From positions 47,578,001-47,642,000 of the forward strand of contig NC_057835.1 of assembly GCF_910594005.1 (NCBI RefSeq): a stretch of DNA of 64,000 nucleotides, in the 5' to 3' direction. This document shows, piece after piece, positions 13,795-25,414 of this stretch. The position numbers were made by a program, and so were the translations under genes. The stretch comes from Cervus elaphus. Taxonomy: Eukaryota > Chordata > Mammalia > Artiodactyla > Cervidae. Position 1 is the stretch's first letter; every line of letters starts with the position of its first letter. The notes under the pieces were generated by a model. It searched no databases, had not been told where the DNA came from, and saw only the letters and a program-made list of their open reading frames with translations.

Positions 13795-13960
13795 ACACCT
13801 GCTCTGCTCTGCTAAGTCATTTCATTCATGTCCATCCCTTTGTGACCCCATGGACTGTAGCCTGCCAGGTTCCCCTGTTCATAGGATTCTTTGGCAAGAC
13901 TACTGTAAGGGGTTGCCGTGCCCTCATCCAGGGCATCCTCCCAACCCAGGGATCGAAGTG
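13795..13960 (-). repeat. Bov-tA SINE, antisense
   Basis: Reverse-strand Bov-tA, with TGACCCCATGGACTGTAGCC followed by CAACCCAGGGATCGA. The tRNA-like head is truncated at the right. Confidence 0.85.
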
Positions 13961-15493
13961 CAGAAAGTAAATGCATTTAAGCGCACAATCTGTAAATTCT
14001 AGAACAAGTGGATATGGCAAAAACTTCTGACAGAGCTATGCAAACAACTGGAGATTGAAGAACAGCAAACTCAAGTGGCCCAGAACCTGTGAAATCCTTC
14101 TTGCCAGCCTTCACTGATCTACACTGTCTCCCTTGGCCTAGCGGTGCAGCCCGCACAAAGCCATCCTCTCCTGGCTCTTCTCACCTGGATGCTGGTCCCT
14201 CATCCCACGTATTCAGATACTTCCAAACTGGGCACAGACTTAAATCGGCCTCTTCCAGCCTCGAAGTCACGATCCGATTACTGATGTTATAGCCTGGAAC
14301 TTAACTTGTCTCCTTTTTCAGATTCAAATCTGAGCTAAAACCTAACTTAGGGTGCCTTAGCACAGTAGGGCGGAAAATCAGTGCTCACCAGGCGTCCCAT
14401 CCCCGCAAGCACAAAAGTGAAACCGAAGCGACCCAAATCCAGGTTATGCAAACGCAAAGGAGGGGGTGAGGGGTATGAAAGGAAAACTCCAAACCGAGCA
14501 AACAAAACCCGCCTGTAGAAAAGGCGCAGACTCGAGAACGTTTCCCTCTGTATTTGCCATTCTCAGGGCATGATGCAACCTCAGGTTGCCCAATTTATAT
14601 TTGCACATTTTTCCTAGCGAGCTTCAAAACCTCCCAACTCCATAAAACGCGCCGTTTTAAAAGTTCAAGTCTGCAGCCCAAGAAGCCTGCACGACAGGCC
14701 GGACGACCCGACGGTCACCTAAGCCCAAGGAACTGGGCCGAGTCTCAAAGACGAGGAAGGGAGAGGCGCAAAGGCAGGAAGCGAGAACTTGACAGCCACG
14801 TCTGCTCCTTTCCCCTACCAGCCTCAGGTCACTGGATAAGCTACTGCCAAGGGCAACCGTCTGTGCTTCACCTTTCCCCTGCTCGGCTTCTTGGGTCCTG
14901 CTCCTCTCCCCGATCCAAAGGGCGCTCAGAGTGGCAAAACGGGAAAACCAAAACCAAAAAAAGTGCCCAGGTCTTTAGCCTTCCTCCTCCTCTTCCTGGC
15001 ACCTCCCGCCCCCGCTTTCCACATCCTGGCGGCCTCCTGGTCACCCAGTCATCGGCTACACCTTGCACCACCCAATAAAATGGCAGGTAGCAACAGGCGA
15101 GGCCTCCAGCCCCGCGCGCCTGCCACCCCGGGCAAGCCTCCCGAGGTCTCCGACGGTACCCCCAAAGCCAAATAGCCCGTCTCCTCTTCAAGTCCCCAAT
15201 CCTCGGCCCCGCGGGGCCTCCTGATCGCTCTCCCGGGACCATTTCTGTCGCCAGCGGAGGAGCAGGTGGCCGCGTAACAGGTGCCAGGCGAGAGGGTCCG
15301 GGCGGTGGCGCCGCCGCCCAGATGCGGGCTGCGCTGGGCACCGGGAGGACCCCGGTAGGAGCACCGGAGAAGGCCACGTCGGGGGACGGGAGCCGGCGTA
15401 CCGCGCAGACGGAGACAGCGCCCGGGGGGTCAGGATGCGGCCGCCCGTCCTCGCCACCCAGGGCGCGACCCTCGCCCAGGCTGCCCCACTTAC

Positions 15494-15625
15494 AATCTCC
15501 AGGCACACGAAGGCGCCCGAGTAGGTCCGCAGGATGTCGGGGCCGGCGGGCAGGGTGACCCGCGGCGCTGGGAAGGACATGGCGGGATTCGGGGGCGGCG
15601 GAACTGGCGCTCCGCCGGCCGACAT
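15494..15625 (-). CDS. MAL2: MAL2 exon 1 (start codon, cytosolic N-terminus, residues 1-44)
   Basis: First coding exon of MAL2, reading MSAGGAPVPPPPNPAMSF to AFVCLEI on the minus strand. It is 132 bp, exactly 44 codons, and ends immediately before a consensus GTAAGT donor, so it joins exon 2 in phase 0 as LEI|VFGG. The N-terminus is a proline-rich cytosolic segment (VPPPPNP at residues 8-14) that is longer than in MAL and typical of MAL2. It is followed by the start of the MARVEL domain and TM1 (from about residue 35). This ATG is chosen because it starts the conserved MSAGG motif, has A at -3 and leads straight into the family sequence. The protein should act at apical and recycling membranes with TPD52-family partners (family knowledge). 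The open frame beyond the donor (VSGAAWARV and on) is intron read-through, not protein. Confidence 0.97.
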
Positions 15626-15690
15626 GCTGCCGCTGCTGCGTCTCCGTGCGCCGCCGCCTCCCTCCGCCCGCCTCCGCCTCCCGGGCTCCC

Positions 15691-15713
15691 GCCGCCGCCG
15701 CCGCCGCCGCCGC
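15691..15713. repeat. (GCC)n trinucleotide run in MAL2 5' flank
   Basis: Seven to eight consecutive GCC units about 65-90 bp upstream of the MAL2 start codon. Depending on the start site, it lies in the 5' UTR or core promoter. Confidence 0.9.
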
Positions 15714-15797
15714 TCGGGCCCGCCGGGTCCTGGCGCGCCGCTCGGGAGGGAGGGGGCGTGGCCGCGCCGTCCCCGGCCAGTTCGGGCCCCGCCCCGT

Positions 15798-15850
15798 CAC
15801 GTGGGCCCAGGTGAGCGCGCCTCCGCCACTGCGCCCGCGCGGGTCACGTG
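15798..15850. promoter_or_regulatory. Two palindromic E-boxes (CACGTG) upstream of MAL2
   Basis: CACGTG occurs at 15798-15803 (TCACGTGGG) and at 15845-15850 (TCACGTGCG), 47 bp apart, both preceded by GTCA- or GGTCA-type bases. These are candidate USF, MYC/MAX or MITF/TFE-family sites. Occupancy is inference. Confidence 0.6.
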
Positions 15851-16534
15851 CGCAGGTGCGGCGGCCACCCGGCCCAATTCTTCCTGCGCCCGCTCTCCCG
15901 GTCCCCTGTGCCACCCGGCGGCCAGCGCTCTTGGCTCCACCTCCCTACTCCCCTTGTCTCCCTCCCCGTAGTTTCCACCTGTTCTCTTTCACCTCTCCTC
16001 CCCTCAACTCTCACCGCCTCCCTGTCCCACTTTCCTCGCTTTAACTACAAGTCAGGTCTTGGAGCTGTGACTCAAGGTAAAATCCAGGTCATCAGTCACA
16101 CCGAAAAGGGGGAGTGGATCAGTTTTAAATGGGACTCTTGTGGGATTTTAAAAACACCACTAGGACGTTGTCGCCTGGTGGAGTCAGATGGGTCAGCGCC
16201 AGCATCTGTTGGCAGCGGATGTCGGGCAGGGAACCCGCTGCTTTGCATGCCAGTGGTGTGCTCACCTGTGGAATGGGATTGAGGTGATCTGCTCCATATG
16301 GATGTCTGAATTACATGATGCAACAGGAAAATGGTAAACCCCAAGTAAGCACTCTTTAAATGGTAACTGGTAGGATGATGGCTATTTTTCTGATTTTTAC
16401 ATATGCACACATCACACAGTTTTGTACACATGGAGTTGCATAAGTTGTATTTTCCACATAAAGCTTTACTTATTGGTTTCACCTGACTGAAATTTATGAA
16501 TTGCTGTTTTTTTTTAAAAAAAACTATTCATTTA

Positions 16535-16745
16535 TTTATTTGGCTGCACCAGGTCCCAGTTGGGGCACCCGGAATCTTTCCTGCATCATGCAGGAACTTT
16601 CCTTGTTTTGCAGGAGCTCAGTAGTTGCCCCAGGAGGTCTTATTTGCTGCAGAGTCGTGTGGGTTCCTAGTTCCTAGTGTGGGATCAAACCTAGGCCCCC
16701 TGTGTTACAAGGTGGCTTCTTAAACCCTGGACCACCAGAGAAGAC
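16535..16745 (-). repeat. CHR-type SINE, antisense
   Basis: TTTATTTATTTGGCTGCACC at the left and GGACCACCAGAGAAGACCC at the right are the reverse-complemented tail and head of a diverged CHR SINE. Confidence 0.75.
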
Positions 16746-17476
16746 CCTCCTGTTCTCTTTTAAACACTTAGAAGGATTTTTTTTTTTAAGATTCTATGTA
16801 TGGTTTGGATTCCATGCCCCAATTTATCCCCATTTTATATTTGGTTTTAATGTCAATATTTTATAAGTAAAATAAATGGAAGGAGATAAATTTTCTCAAA
16901 GATCAGCTGAAGATAAGCAAAGCTACACACAGCAACATACAAACACATGTAGAGCAAGCTGAAAAAGTATTAGGCAAGATCATCAGACACTAATTGAATA
17001 CTAATCTTGTCTGTCAGGTTTAGCCTTTGAGGAACCCTGTTTAGTTGTATGCATTGGTCATCAGATTTTAGTCATTCTATCTCTTTATTATATTAAGCAA
17101 AACTCATAGGTGTGGTGGCAGCATCAGAGTAGAAACCATAAAACAGGGTGTGAGTGAAACCTTTTGTGTAGATCTTTTATCGTCCCCACCTCTTCATGTC
17201 ATCACTTCCTGATACTTAATGTGTGGCATTTATCTAATAGGAAATTTCATTGGTTTGATCAATGAACCTGCTTTGAGTTTTCTACCTGCTTTGAGTTTTC
17301 AGGCTCAGACTGTCAGGGAATGATCTTTCATGATTGTTTTATTCTATTTTCTGTCAAATAGCTCTCAGTAAACACTTCAAGTATGTCCAAAAGGAAGACC
17401 TCTTCAAATTATTCATCATGAGGATGGGCAGCTATAGTGATGGACCCCCAAAATTTCAATGAATAAGCATAAAATT

Positions 17477-17650
17477 GGAAAAGACTCTGATGTTGGGAAA
17501 GATTGAGGGCAGGAGGAGAAGGCATCATTGACTTAATGGACATGAGTTTAAGCAAACTCCAGGAGATGATGAAGAACAGGGAAACTTGGAGTGCTGTAGC
17601 CCATGGCATCTCAAAGAGTCGGACACAAATGAGTGACTGAACAACAACAA
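17477..17650 (+). repeat. BovB 3'-tail fragment
   Basis: GGAAAAGACTCTGATGTTGG through GAGTCGGACACAAATGAG, with a small internal deletion after GGAGGAGAAGG. Sense strand, 5'-truncated. Confidence 0.85.
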
Positions 17651-20505
17651 AGCGTAAAATAACTTTGAAGTTTCCAATATGCTCAGTGACTTAGAAGAGT
17701 CTTAATCGTGCTTGTTTAAAATTACCACCAAGGGGAAAACTTCATTGTGTCCCTTCTAGCACCCTCCTTGCTGTTTGTTCCATGCATCCCCTACCATCCT
17801 GGACTATACCTGCTTTCTTCCTGCTTCCACAATGACAAGCGGAATAAAAAATATATCATTGAGACCTCTTCTATTATTGTGACATATTATTTGTTAAAAA
17901 ATGGATTCCTCCCTAGAATGGTTTTCTTCTCTCATGACCACTACCATGATCTGTTTATTCTTGATGACACCAGTTTCCTTCTAATGAAGGCAGCAGCTCT
18001 GGAATCAAAGAAAAGCACTCATCTCACCCCTGCCCCTCATCGCTCTCTTCCTGCATACATTTGACTGTGAGCTCTTTACAACTTCACTTTTCTATTTTTC
18101 CACATCCTGTTTCCCTGGTTTACTGATCCTCAACATGACATTTACCTTGCTCACAGACTTCTCTTAGACTCCATGTTTTGGAACGTTATCCTTCATATTC
18201 ATGACATTTTCAACAATTTTTTGCCTACAACTTCTTGCTATCTTCAATGAGCTGAACAACACCTGAATCACACCTGGACCACCTTCTTGCTTGGAATTTC
18301 ACTACTCTGTCTGCTGGAATGTTGACGTCTTCTATCCATCTAAGTCTTGTTTCTCAGTCCATTGGCCGCCAGCCTTTCACTCCCTCATAATTCTCTAATT
18401 TCTGGCTCCTCTATCCATCTCGTGCTTGTGGGAAGGTATTTTAGAGATGTTTGTGTTTGTCTCACATGTTGCCTCCAATTTTGTACTTTACTATAAATTT
18501 ATCCACACTGCCACATATTCTGCTGTGTGAGTTCAACCCATCAGCTGCATCTGCTCTCAGATTCTACTCTTAAGACTTTTGTTTCCATTATTAATTCATG
18601 TTATCTAGTCAGGGATTCCGAGGTGTCAATTTCTTCCACTGCCCCTCCCCCACTTCTCTCACTTTTTTCCCCATAGCTTCTTTCACTGTCTCCATCTCTG
18701 TGCTTGGCACAAGTAGATAATATGTTCAAAGTATGAAAACAAATTTAAGCCATTGAAACCTTCCCTACTTTCTCCTGCTTTACAAGGAGTTTTAGGATCT
18801 CTAACCAGTAATACTTGTTTCACAGAAAACAGGACCATCCATCTATCCAGTTATCCAAGACAAACAGCAGGGTTTGTTTCCCTTGGTAGTCACATATTTA
18901 ACCAGTTACAAGGTCTGGCAGTTCTAGCCTCTTATTCTCCAGAATATATCCACTTCTCTTCATGCTCATGTTTTCACCCTATCTTGGGACGCTGTCCCTT
19001 CTCTAATAGTCATCTTTCCCTCTCTTGCATTTTCTATACTGCTCTCAGAATCATATCTAAACACGAAATTGATTGCAGTCACACCTCTATTTAAAACTCC
19101 TTCAGGATTCTCTACTGTCTCAGGGTCCATTTGAAATACCCCAGAATGCATTCAAGTTTTTTCTGGGATGTAGCTTCTGACGCATTCTCTGTCCTCCACC
19201 AGTTTTATTAATCCACCTACAGTTCCAGAAATTCTCTCGCCAACAGATCTTTACACATTCTCGTCCTTCTAGAGGAACAGCCTTTCTTCTTGCCACTCCT
19301 CTACCCCATAACTATTTTCAGGATAGTTCCTTTGGGCCCTGCCAATTCATTATGGCAGCATTTCTCTGGCTATTGAAGATTATGCAGGATCGCCTCCCAT
19401 CTGTGTTTCCCTAACCTGTTATGCTTACTGCACTTAAAACTCTTGCTTCACTAAATGAATATTGCTTGTCTCATATTCCTTAGCTAATGTTATGAAACAC
19501 AATACAAAATTGAAAAGTTCATTGGAAGCACCAAGAGAGGAGGCACCCATCTCTCACTTCTATCAAGAATAAGAAAGCTCAGGAATGAGGATTTGGAAAG
19601 AGTGTTTTGGGGGAGTCGTGCTGGAAGCCACACTGCACTCTGTCCCTCCTCCATCGCTTCTCCCACCACGCAGGAAGTAGGTGAGCTTTATTTGCATTAC
19701 ATAATAGGGGCTCAAGTAATATCAGCTGACCAAGTGAACTCTGCATCTACATTTCTCTGCTTTATAACTGTTACTCTCCCCCTATTTTCCTGTTTCATAA
19801 GGAGCATTTCTATCTCTATCTCAGCTTTTCATTATTTCCCCTTTGTAGTTCATTTAGGGAATTAATCAATTAATTTTCTCTTCTTTCTCTTCAGTTTTCA
19901 GTTTCTACTTTACACTTTCACTTTACACTTACACTTTCCCCATCTATGAAGATATCCACGTTTCCCACATCATCAAAACAACAACACTTGACTTCTGCCC
20001 CTGAAAGAATAACCAGAACTGGATTTACCTTCCTGGCTGAAACAGCTAAATACCAAACAAAATATGTGAAACACAGGTTTTCAGACGTTGTATGTCAAGT
20101 CATGCAGAATAGTGAGCCCGTAGAGATGGGAAAGAAATGACAGGAGCCCTGTAATTTTTTCGGCTTATAGACTTTCCGGCAAAGGGGAAGAAAGACCCTG
20201 GTGAAGCACAGGTGTCTCTATTATCTCTATGAGTTGAGGTGGTAAATCTGAGAATTTGAAGGGAGGGAGGTGCAGAGAGAACTAGAGTTCACAGAGCACA
20301 GAGGAAAGAGTTGCATACAGAAAATGCTTAGAAGATCAGCAAAGGGTCCCCTTAAATCTCCAGACAAATATTTATCAGCAAATAAAAGTAACTTATCTGA
20401 GTTGAAGGAAGAAGCATTCCAAAGGAGCAAAGGATTAATCTCAGGAATTCACACAGGGACAGGAATAGTTCATGTGTCCACAATCCGGAGTGTAAAGTTG
20501 CCTAA

Positions 20506-20708
20506 TTAATGGCTCAGTGGTACAGAATCTGCCTGCCAATGCAGGAGATACAGGTTCTATCCCTGGGTCAGGAAGATCCCCTGGAGAAGGAAATGCAACC
20601 CACTCCGTTATTCTTTCCTGGAGAATCCCATGGACAGAAGAGCTGGCAGGCTACAGTCAGTGGGGTTGTAAAGAGTTGGACATGACTTCATGACTGAGCA
20701 TGCATGGA
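20506..20708 (+). repeat. Bov-tA SINE
   Basis: tRNA-like head GGCTCAGTGGTACAGAATC and BovB-like tail ending at CATGACTGAGCATGC. Confidence 0.85.
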
Positions 20709-20859
20709 TAGAGTATTCTGATAAGCATTGCCTTAGTACTGGGGCAAAGTCAACCTTAGATAGCAGGTTGCTCTGCTCTTCCCTTACAAAGATTTTTTAA
20801 AAGCCTCAAAATGCTCAAACCATTTTCAATTAACTCAGCTGAATCACAGGCCAAGCAAA

Positions 20860-21770
20860 AATATTGAGGAATACAAAATGTCCAGTACCCAATAAGATAA
20901 GGTTCACAATGTCTGGCATCCAATTAAAAACTACCAGGCATGCAAAGAAGCAAAAAATTTGAATCATGATGAAGATAGCCATCAACCGCAGTCAACAGAC
21001 CAAGAAATGATATAGATGACTGTATTATAGAAAAAACATTGGCAGTTATTATAAAGGTATTCCATATTTTTAAAAATATAGAGTGAGAATGACCATGTCA
21101 TGTAAAAAGGACCCAAGCTGAACCTCTAGACATTGTATCAATGTCTGAGATAAAAACAAACAAACAAAAAAATATTCTGCAGAGGATTAGCACTAGGTTA
21201 GACACAGAGGAAAATACCAGTTAAAATGAAGACAGAAAATAAAATGGAAACATATAGAACAAAAAGACTAAAAAAGCGAACAACATAGTAAAGTGGTGGG
21301 ATATTTGCAAATGGTTTACTATACCTGTGATTACAGTTTCAGAAAGAGGAGAAAGAAAAAAATTTGTAGAAACAATAGCTGAAATTTTCCCACATTTTAG
21401 CTAAACTATATCCACATATATATATAATTCATTCAATGAACCTCGGAAATTAAAAACATGAAAAAATCCACAAGAAAAACACATCTTAATCAAATTTCTT
21501 ACAAACAATAATAAAATCTTCAAAGTAACCAGTATAAAAGATACATACAGAGAAACACATACAGAGAAACAAAGAATGCAACAAACTTCTCATTGGAAAC
21601 AATGCAAGTAAGGAGTAGAACAGCACTTATAAGTACTAGGAGAAAAAAAGAGGAAAAATGAAAAACTGTCAACCTAAAATTCTATTTGCAGGAAAATGCC
21701 TTTCAATAATATAATAAGCACATCATAATAAAAGCAATCAGAAGACAACCTGGGGGCTATATTAATATCA
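20860..21770 (+). repeat. Old L1-family (L1M/HAL1-like) fragment
   Basis: A-rich sequence with CATCCAATTAAAAACTACCA, AACACATACAGAGAAACAAA and AAAACTGTCAACCTAAAATT, wording I associate with ancient L1M/HAL1 copies. No open frame survives. Confidence 0.45.
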
Positions 21771-21781
21771 TACTAAATAGG

Positions 21782-22557
21782 CTTGCAGATTACACCACCT
21801 TTATGGCAGAAAGTGAAGAGGAACTAAAAAGGCTCTTGATGAAAGTGAAAGAGGAGAGTGAAAAAGTTGCCTTGAAGCTCAACATTCAGAAAACTAAGAT
21901 CATGGCATCTGGTCCCATCACTTCATGGCAAATAGATGGGGAAACAGTGGCTGGCTTTATTTTTCTGGGCTCCAAAATCACTGCAGATGGTGACTGCAGC
22001 CATGAAATTAAAAGATGCTTACTCCTTGGAAGGAAAGTTATGACCAACCTAGACAGCATATTAAAAAGTAAAGACATTACTTTGTCAACAAAGGTCCATC
22101 TGGTCAAGGCTATGGTTTTTCCAGTGGTCATGTATGGATGTGAGAGTTGGACTGTGAAGAAAGCTGAGCACTGAAGAACTGATGCTTTTGAACTGTGGTG
22201 TTGGAGAAGACTCTTGAGAGTCCCTTGGACTGCAAGGAGATCCAACCAGTCCATCCTAAAGGAGATCAGTCCTGGGTGTTCATTGGAAGGACTGATGTTG
22301 AAGCTGAAACTCCAATACTTTGGCCACCTGATGCGAAGAGTTGACTCATTGGAAGAGACCCTGATGCTGAGCGGGATTGGGGGCAGGAGGAGAAGGGGAC
22401 GACAGAGGATGAGATGGCTGGATGGCATCACCGACTTGATGGACGTGAGTTTGAGTAAACTCCAGGAGTTGGTGATGGACAGGGAGGCCTGGCGTGCTGC
22501 GATTCATGGGGTCGCAAAGAGTCAGACATGACTGAGCGACTGAACTGAACTGAACTG
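21782..22557 (+). repeat. BovB (RTE) LINE, 5'-truncated, sense
   Basis: The longest sense-strand BovB copy here. It encodes the C-terminal part of the reverse-transcriptase polyprotein in two pieces, beginning MAESEEELKRLLMKVKEESE. A stop after KKAEH, about 120 residues in, breaks the first piece; the second continues to HGVAKSQT. It ends in (TGAAC)n. AAATAGG at 21775-21781 and 22558-22564 is a probable target duplication. Confidence 0.92.
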
Positions 22558-22794
22558 AAATAGGTTTAAATGCCAAAATCTTTTACCAGAACTGAAGAGT
22601 GTTATTTAATAATGATAGAAGAGTCAATTTATTATGAGGACTTAAAAACTCCTAGTATTTGTGCACTTTATAACAGAGTTTTGAAAATAAGTGATGCAAA
22701 AATAATAGAATACAAGGAGAAATAGAGAACTCCACAATTAGAATCAGCTATCTCATTACTCCCCTCTCAATAACAGAAGGATACATTAAATTCT

Positions 22795-22913
22795 TGGAGA
22801 AGGAAATGGCAATCCACTCCAGTATTCTTGCCCGGAGAATCCCATAGAGGAGCCTCATGGGCTACAGTCCATGGGGTTGCAAAGAGTCTGACACAACTGA
22901 GACTAACACACAT
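22795..22913 (+). repeat. Bov-A2-type SINE with 10-bp TSD
   Basis: GGAGAAGGAAATGGCAATCC to GACTAACACA. ATTAAATTCT is duplicated at 22785-22794 and 22914-22923. Confidence 0.88.
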
Positions 22914-22944
22914 ATTAAATTCTAGGTAAACCACAAATTTCTCA

Positions 22945-23110
22945 TAACTCTGATTATTCTAACCTCTGTGCCTTTGTTCATACTTCCAATTGTCCAGCCC
23001 CTTGAATAATCCCTCCTACAACCTTTGAATCTATATTTCAAGGTTCTTCCTGAAAGTCACATCTTTCACAATGCCTTCAGTTCTTTTCTTGATCTAAATC
23101 ATAAGGCTAT
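22945..23110 (+). repeat. Possible L2 fragment
   Basis: TGCCTTTGTTCATACTTCC followed by CCTGAAAGTCACATCTTTC resembles the mid-3' region of L2. Weak. Confidence 0.35.
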
Positions 23111-23288
23111 TAAAAGCAAAAATGTCTTTTCAGGGATCTAAATTGTACACAGCAGAAAATGATCCTAGCTGACTTAAACAGAAATGTAATTTACTACATT
23201 ACACATGAAAAGACATGAGGTAGTTTATAGATTTGGCAGGACATTTGGGAAGCCAAGCTCAGAAACTGGGTGGGAATAACAGTGGATG

Positions 23289-23478
23289 GTTTCCCTGGTG
23301 GCTCAGATGGTAAATAATCCTCCTGCAATGCAGGAGCCCTGGGTCTGATCCCTGGGTTGGGAAGATCCCCTGGAGGAGGGCATGTCTAGGGAGAATCCCA
23401 TGGACTGAGGAGATGGTCAGGCTATGGTCCACAGGGTCACAAAGACTTGAGCACATCTAAAGTGACTTAGCATGCATG
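23289..23478 (+). repeat. Bov-tA SINE
   Basis: TTTCCCTGGTGGCTCAGATG head; the middle is shortened around GGCATGTCTAGG. Confidence 0.85.
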
Positions 23479-23680
23479 CACATGGCCCAAATTAAGCTAC
23501 AGAACTAATCTAATGAGAGGGCACTACTTGCAACTCCACCAATCACTGGACTCCATGACTTGGCACTGCTTACACTGGCAGAACTGGATCAAGGATTTGA
23601 CATCAGCCCCACTGTGTTGATGCCTCTGTGATCCCTCAAAACTGAATGTCAGCCACTCTCACCACTTTGGAATAAACCTT

Positions 23681-23995
23681 AAAAAAATTTATTTATTTAT
23701 TGGCTGTGCGGATTCTTTGTTGCTGCACAGGAACTCTCTCTAGTTGCAGAGAGCAGGAACTACTCTCTTGTTGAGGTGCATGGGCTTCTTGTTGAGGTGG
23801 CTTCCCTTGTTGTGAAGCCCAGGCATGAGGGCTTCCGTAGTTGCAGTTTCTGGACTCTAAAGCACAGGCTCAGTAGTTGTGGCCCACGATCTAGTTGCTC
23901 CGCAGCATGTGGAATCTTCCAAGACCAGGGATGGAACTGGCGTCCCTTGCATTGCAAGGTGAATTCTTAGCCACTGGACCACTAGGAAAGTCCTG
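23681..23995 (-). repeat. CHR-type SINE, near full length, antisense
   Basis: Begins TTTATTTATTTATTGGCTG and ends CCACTGGACCACTAGGAAAG, the reverse complement of the tRNA-like head. Confidence 0.85.
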
Positions 23996-24714
23996 GAATA
24001 AATCTTCTTTTGTTTATTCTTCTTTGATGTATTAGCTTCTCATCTGAACCTGGAAGGTGTATCTAATCTGCTAAACCTAACACATTCATCTGCACTGTAG
24101 ATGAAAGGAAATCTGAGAACATGAGTGTCTTCTTTCAGCCCTCCACCATGGAAGGAAGCTTTCTTTCTCCCTATAAATTGTACTTTGGGAATCTGACCAA
24201 ATAAGGAATTGGTCCCTCCACAACACAGCCAAAAAGACCTTGATAATATGTAAGATAGTGACAAAGAGTCTTCTCATGAGAGAAGTTGGGGAAAGTTAAG
24301 TGGCTTAATCATAAACCCGAATGATGAATAAAAGCTGGCTTGACTGAAGGGTAGAGAAGGAAAATGTTATAAACAAAGGGAAGAGCATGTATAAGGACCT
24401 TCATTCCAGAAGGAGCTTGCTGTGTTCAGAAATGGAGTGAAATCTGTGGACTTTGAGATGAAGCCAGGGAGTTAGGTAAAGGTTTGGTTTCTTTCTAGAG
24501 CCTTCTACCTCATGCTTAAGCCTATGAACTTTATCCTAATGACCCGATAAGCACAGTGCAAGGTTAGGGTGTGGGACTAAACTTATAAAACACAAGCTTT
24601 AAAAAGATAACTCAGGTAAAGAAAAAGTTGACACTCAAGTGTTGAAACCATCCAACAATGAATGAGAGAGCAGTGGGGTGAGGGAGTAAAATTAGAAACT
24701 TCCGAGCAAAAAGA

Positions 24715-24890
24715 CTTGCTTGTCTTGAACAAATCAATTAACTTTCCTGAGGCTTACTCCTCATCCATAAAATGGAGGTTATTTTCCTGTATTTCTCCAC
24801 CTTCTAGGTTACTATGAGGTAAGATGAAATAGAAGATAAGATTTCAAACTGTAGAATAGTCACAAATATGATGTTCCGATAAATATTTAA
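24715..24890 (-). repeat. MIR SINE, antisense
   Basis: CAATTAACTTTCCTGAGGC, then CATCCATAAAATGGAGG and GTTACTATGAGGTAAGATG, the standard antisense MIR order. Confidence 0.7.
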
Positions 24891-25185
24891 TGAGTGTTCA
24901 ATTATTTTGCTAAGCATGGTGGAAGGTGTACAAATTTATTAAACTTAGAAGAAAACATTTTAATTTTACATTTTACAGAATGTGTCTTATTATCATTAGT
25001 ACCCGGTCTCTATATTTTTAACTACACTTCTATAGGGAGGCCATATTATTCTGCAGATTGGCTAGTATACGTGGATCATTTATTGTAGTACCTATCACAA
25101 AGTAAGTACCTGATAAGTACTAAACATCATTTAGTAATAATTCATACATCGTAGAAATTATTCCTGAAAAGGATGCATGTGTGTG

Positions 25186-25189
<4 letters not shown>

Positions 25190-25237
<48 letters not shown>

Positions 25238-25414
25238 CTTCCCTCATGGCTCAGATGGTAAAGAATCTTCTTTCAATGCAGGAGTCCCAGGTTTGATCCC
25301 TGAGTTGGGAAGATTCCCTGCAGAAGGGAATGACTATCCACTCCAGTAAAGAGTCAGAGACACTACTGAGTGACTAACACTAACACTTAAAACACACACA
25401 CACACACACACACA
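25190..25414 (+). repeat. (AT)n microsatellite, internally deleted Bov-tA, (CA)n microsatellite
   Basis: A (TA)n run at 25190-25235 abuts the SINE head GGCTTCCCTCATGGCTCAG at 25236. The SINE lacks its middle (CACTCCAG joins AAAGAGTCAG) and ends near 25388. A (CA)n run follows at 25392-25414. Confidence 0.88.

Larger units (their letters stand above)
976..15493 (-). other. MAL2: MAL2 intron 1
   Basis: This intron of about 14.5 kb lies between exon 1 (donor GTAAGT at 15493 down to 15488) and exon 2 (acceptor AG at 977-976). It contains Bov-tA, Bov-A2 and CHR SINEs, a BovB tail, an L1 3' end with a nested SINE, and old MIR, L2 and MER5A-like fragments, listed separately. The stretches 3050-6560, 6800-8730, 9620-11180, 12160-13420 and 13960-15000 hold no exon or confident repeat that I can support. 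Confidence 0.85.
15000..15960 (-). promoter_or_regulatory. MAL2: MAL2 CpG-island promoter, 5' UTR and exon 1 region
   Basis: This is the only strongly GC- and CpG-rich segment in the window; it surrounds exon 1 and its upstream flank. GC boxes appear on the plus strand as GGGGGCGTGG (around 15752) and GGCCCCGCCCC (around 15785). No TATA box is evident at a useful distance, which fits a broad CpG-island promoter. The transcription start cannot be fixed from sequence alone; it should lie to the right of 15625. The start codon has A at -3 (GGCAGCATGT), a reasonable Kozak context. Confidence 0.8.

Noticed and set aside
14868..15914. 348-residue open frame on the minus strand across the CpG island
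   Set aside because: It is out of frame with MAL2 exon 1, is dominated by Arg/Gly/Ala/Pro from GC-rich DNA, and crosses the MAL2 splice donor. It is an open frame caused by base composition.
15534..16282. Plus-strand open frames of 132-145 residues opposite MAL2 exon 1
   Set aside because: Low-complexity Arg/Pro/Ala runs from the CpG island and GCC repeat; no domain and no family resemblance.
21803..22531. Apparent reverse-transcriptase gene pieces
   Set aside because: These are the C-terminal part of a BovB LINE with a stop between the two pieces and no N-terminal half. Listed as repeat, not host gene.
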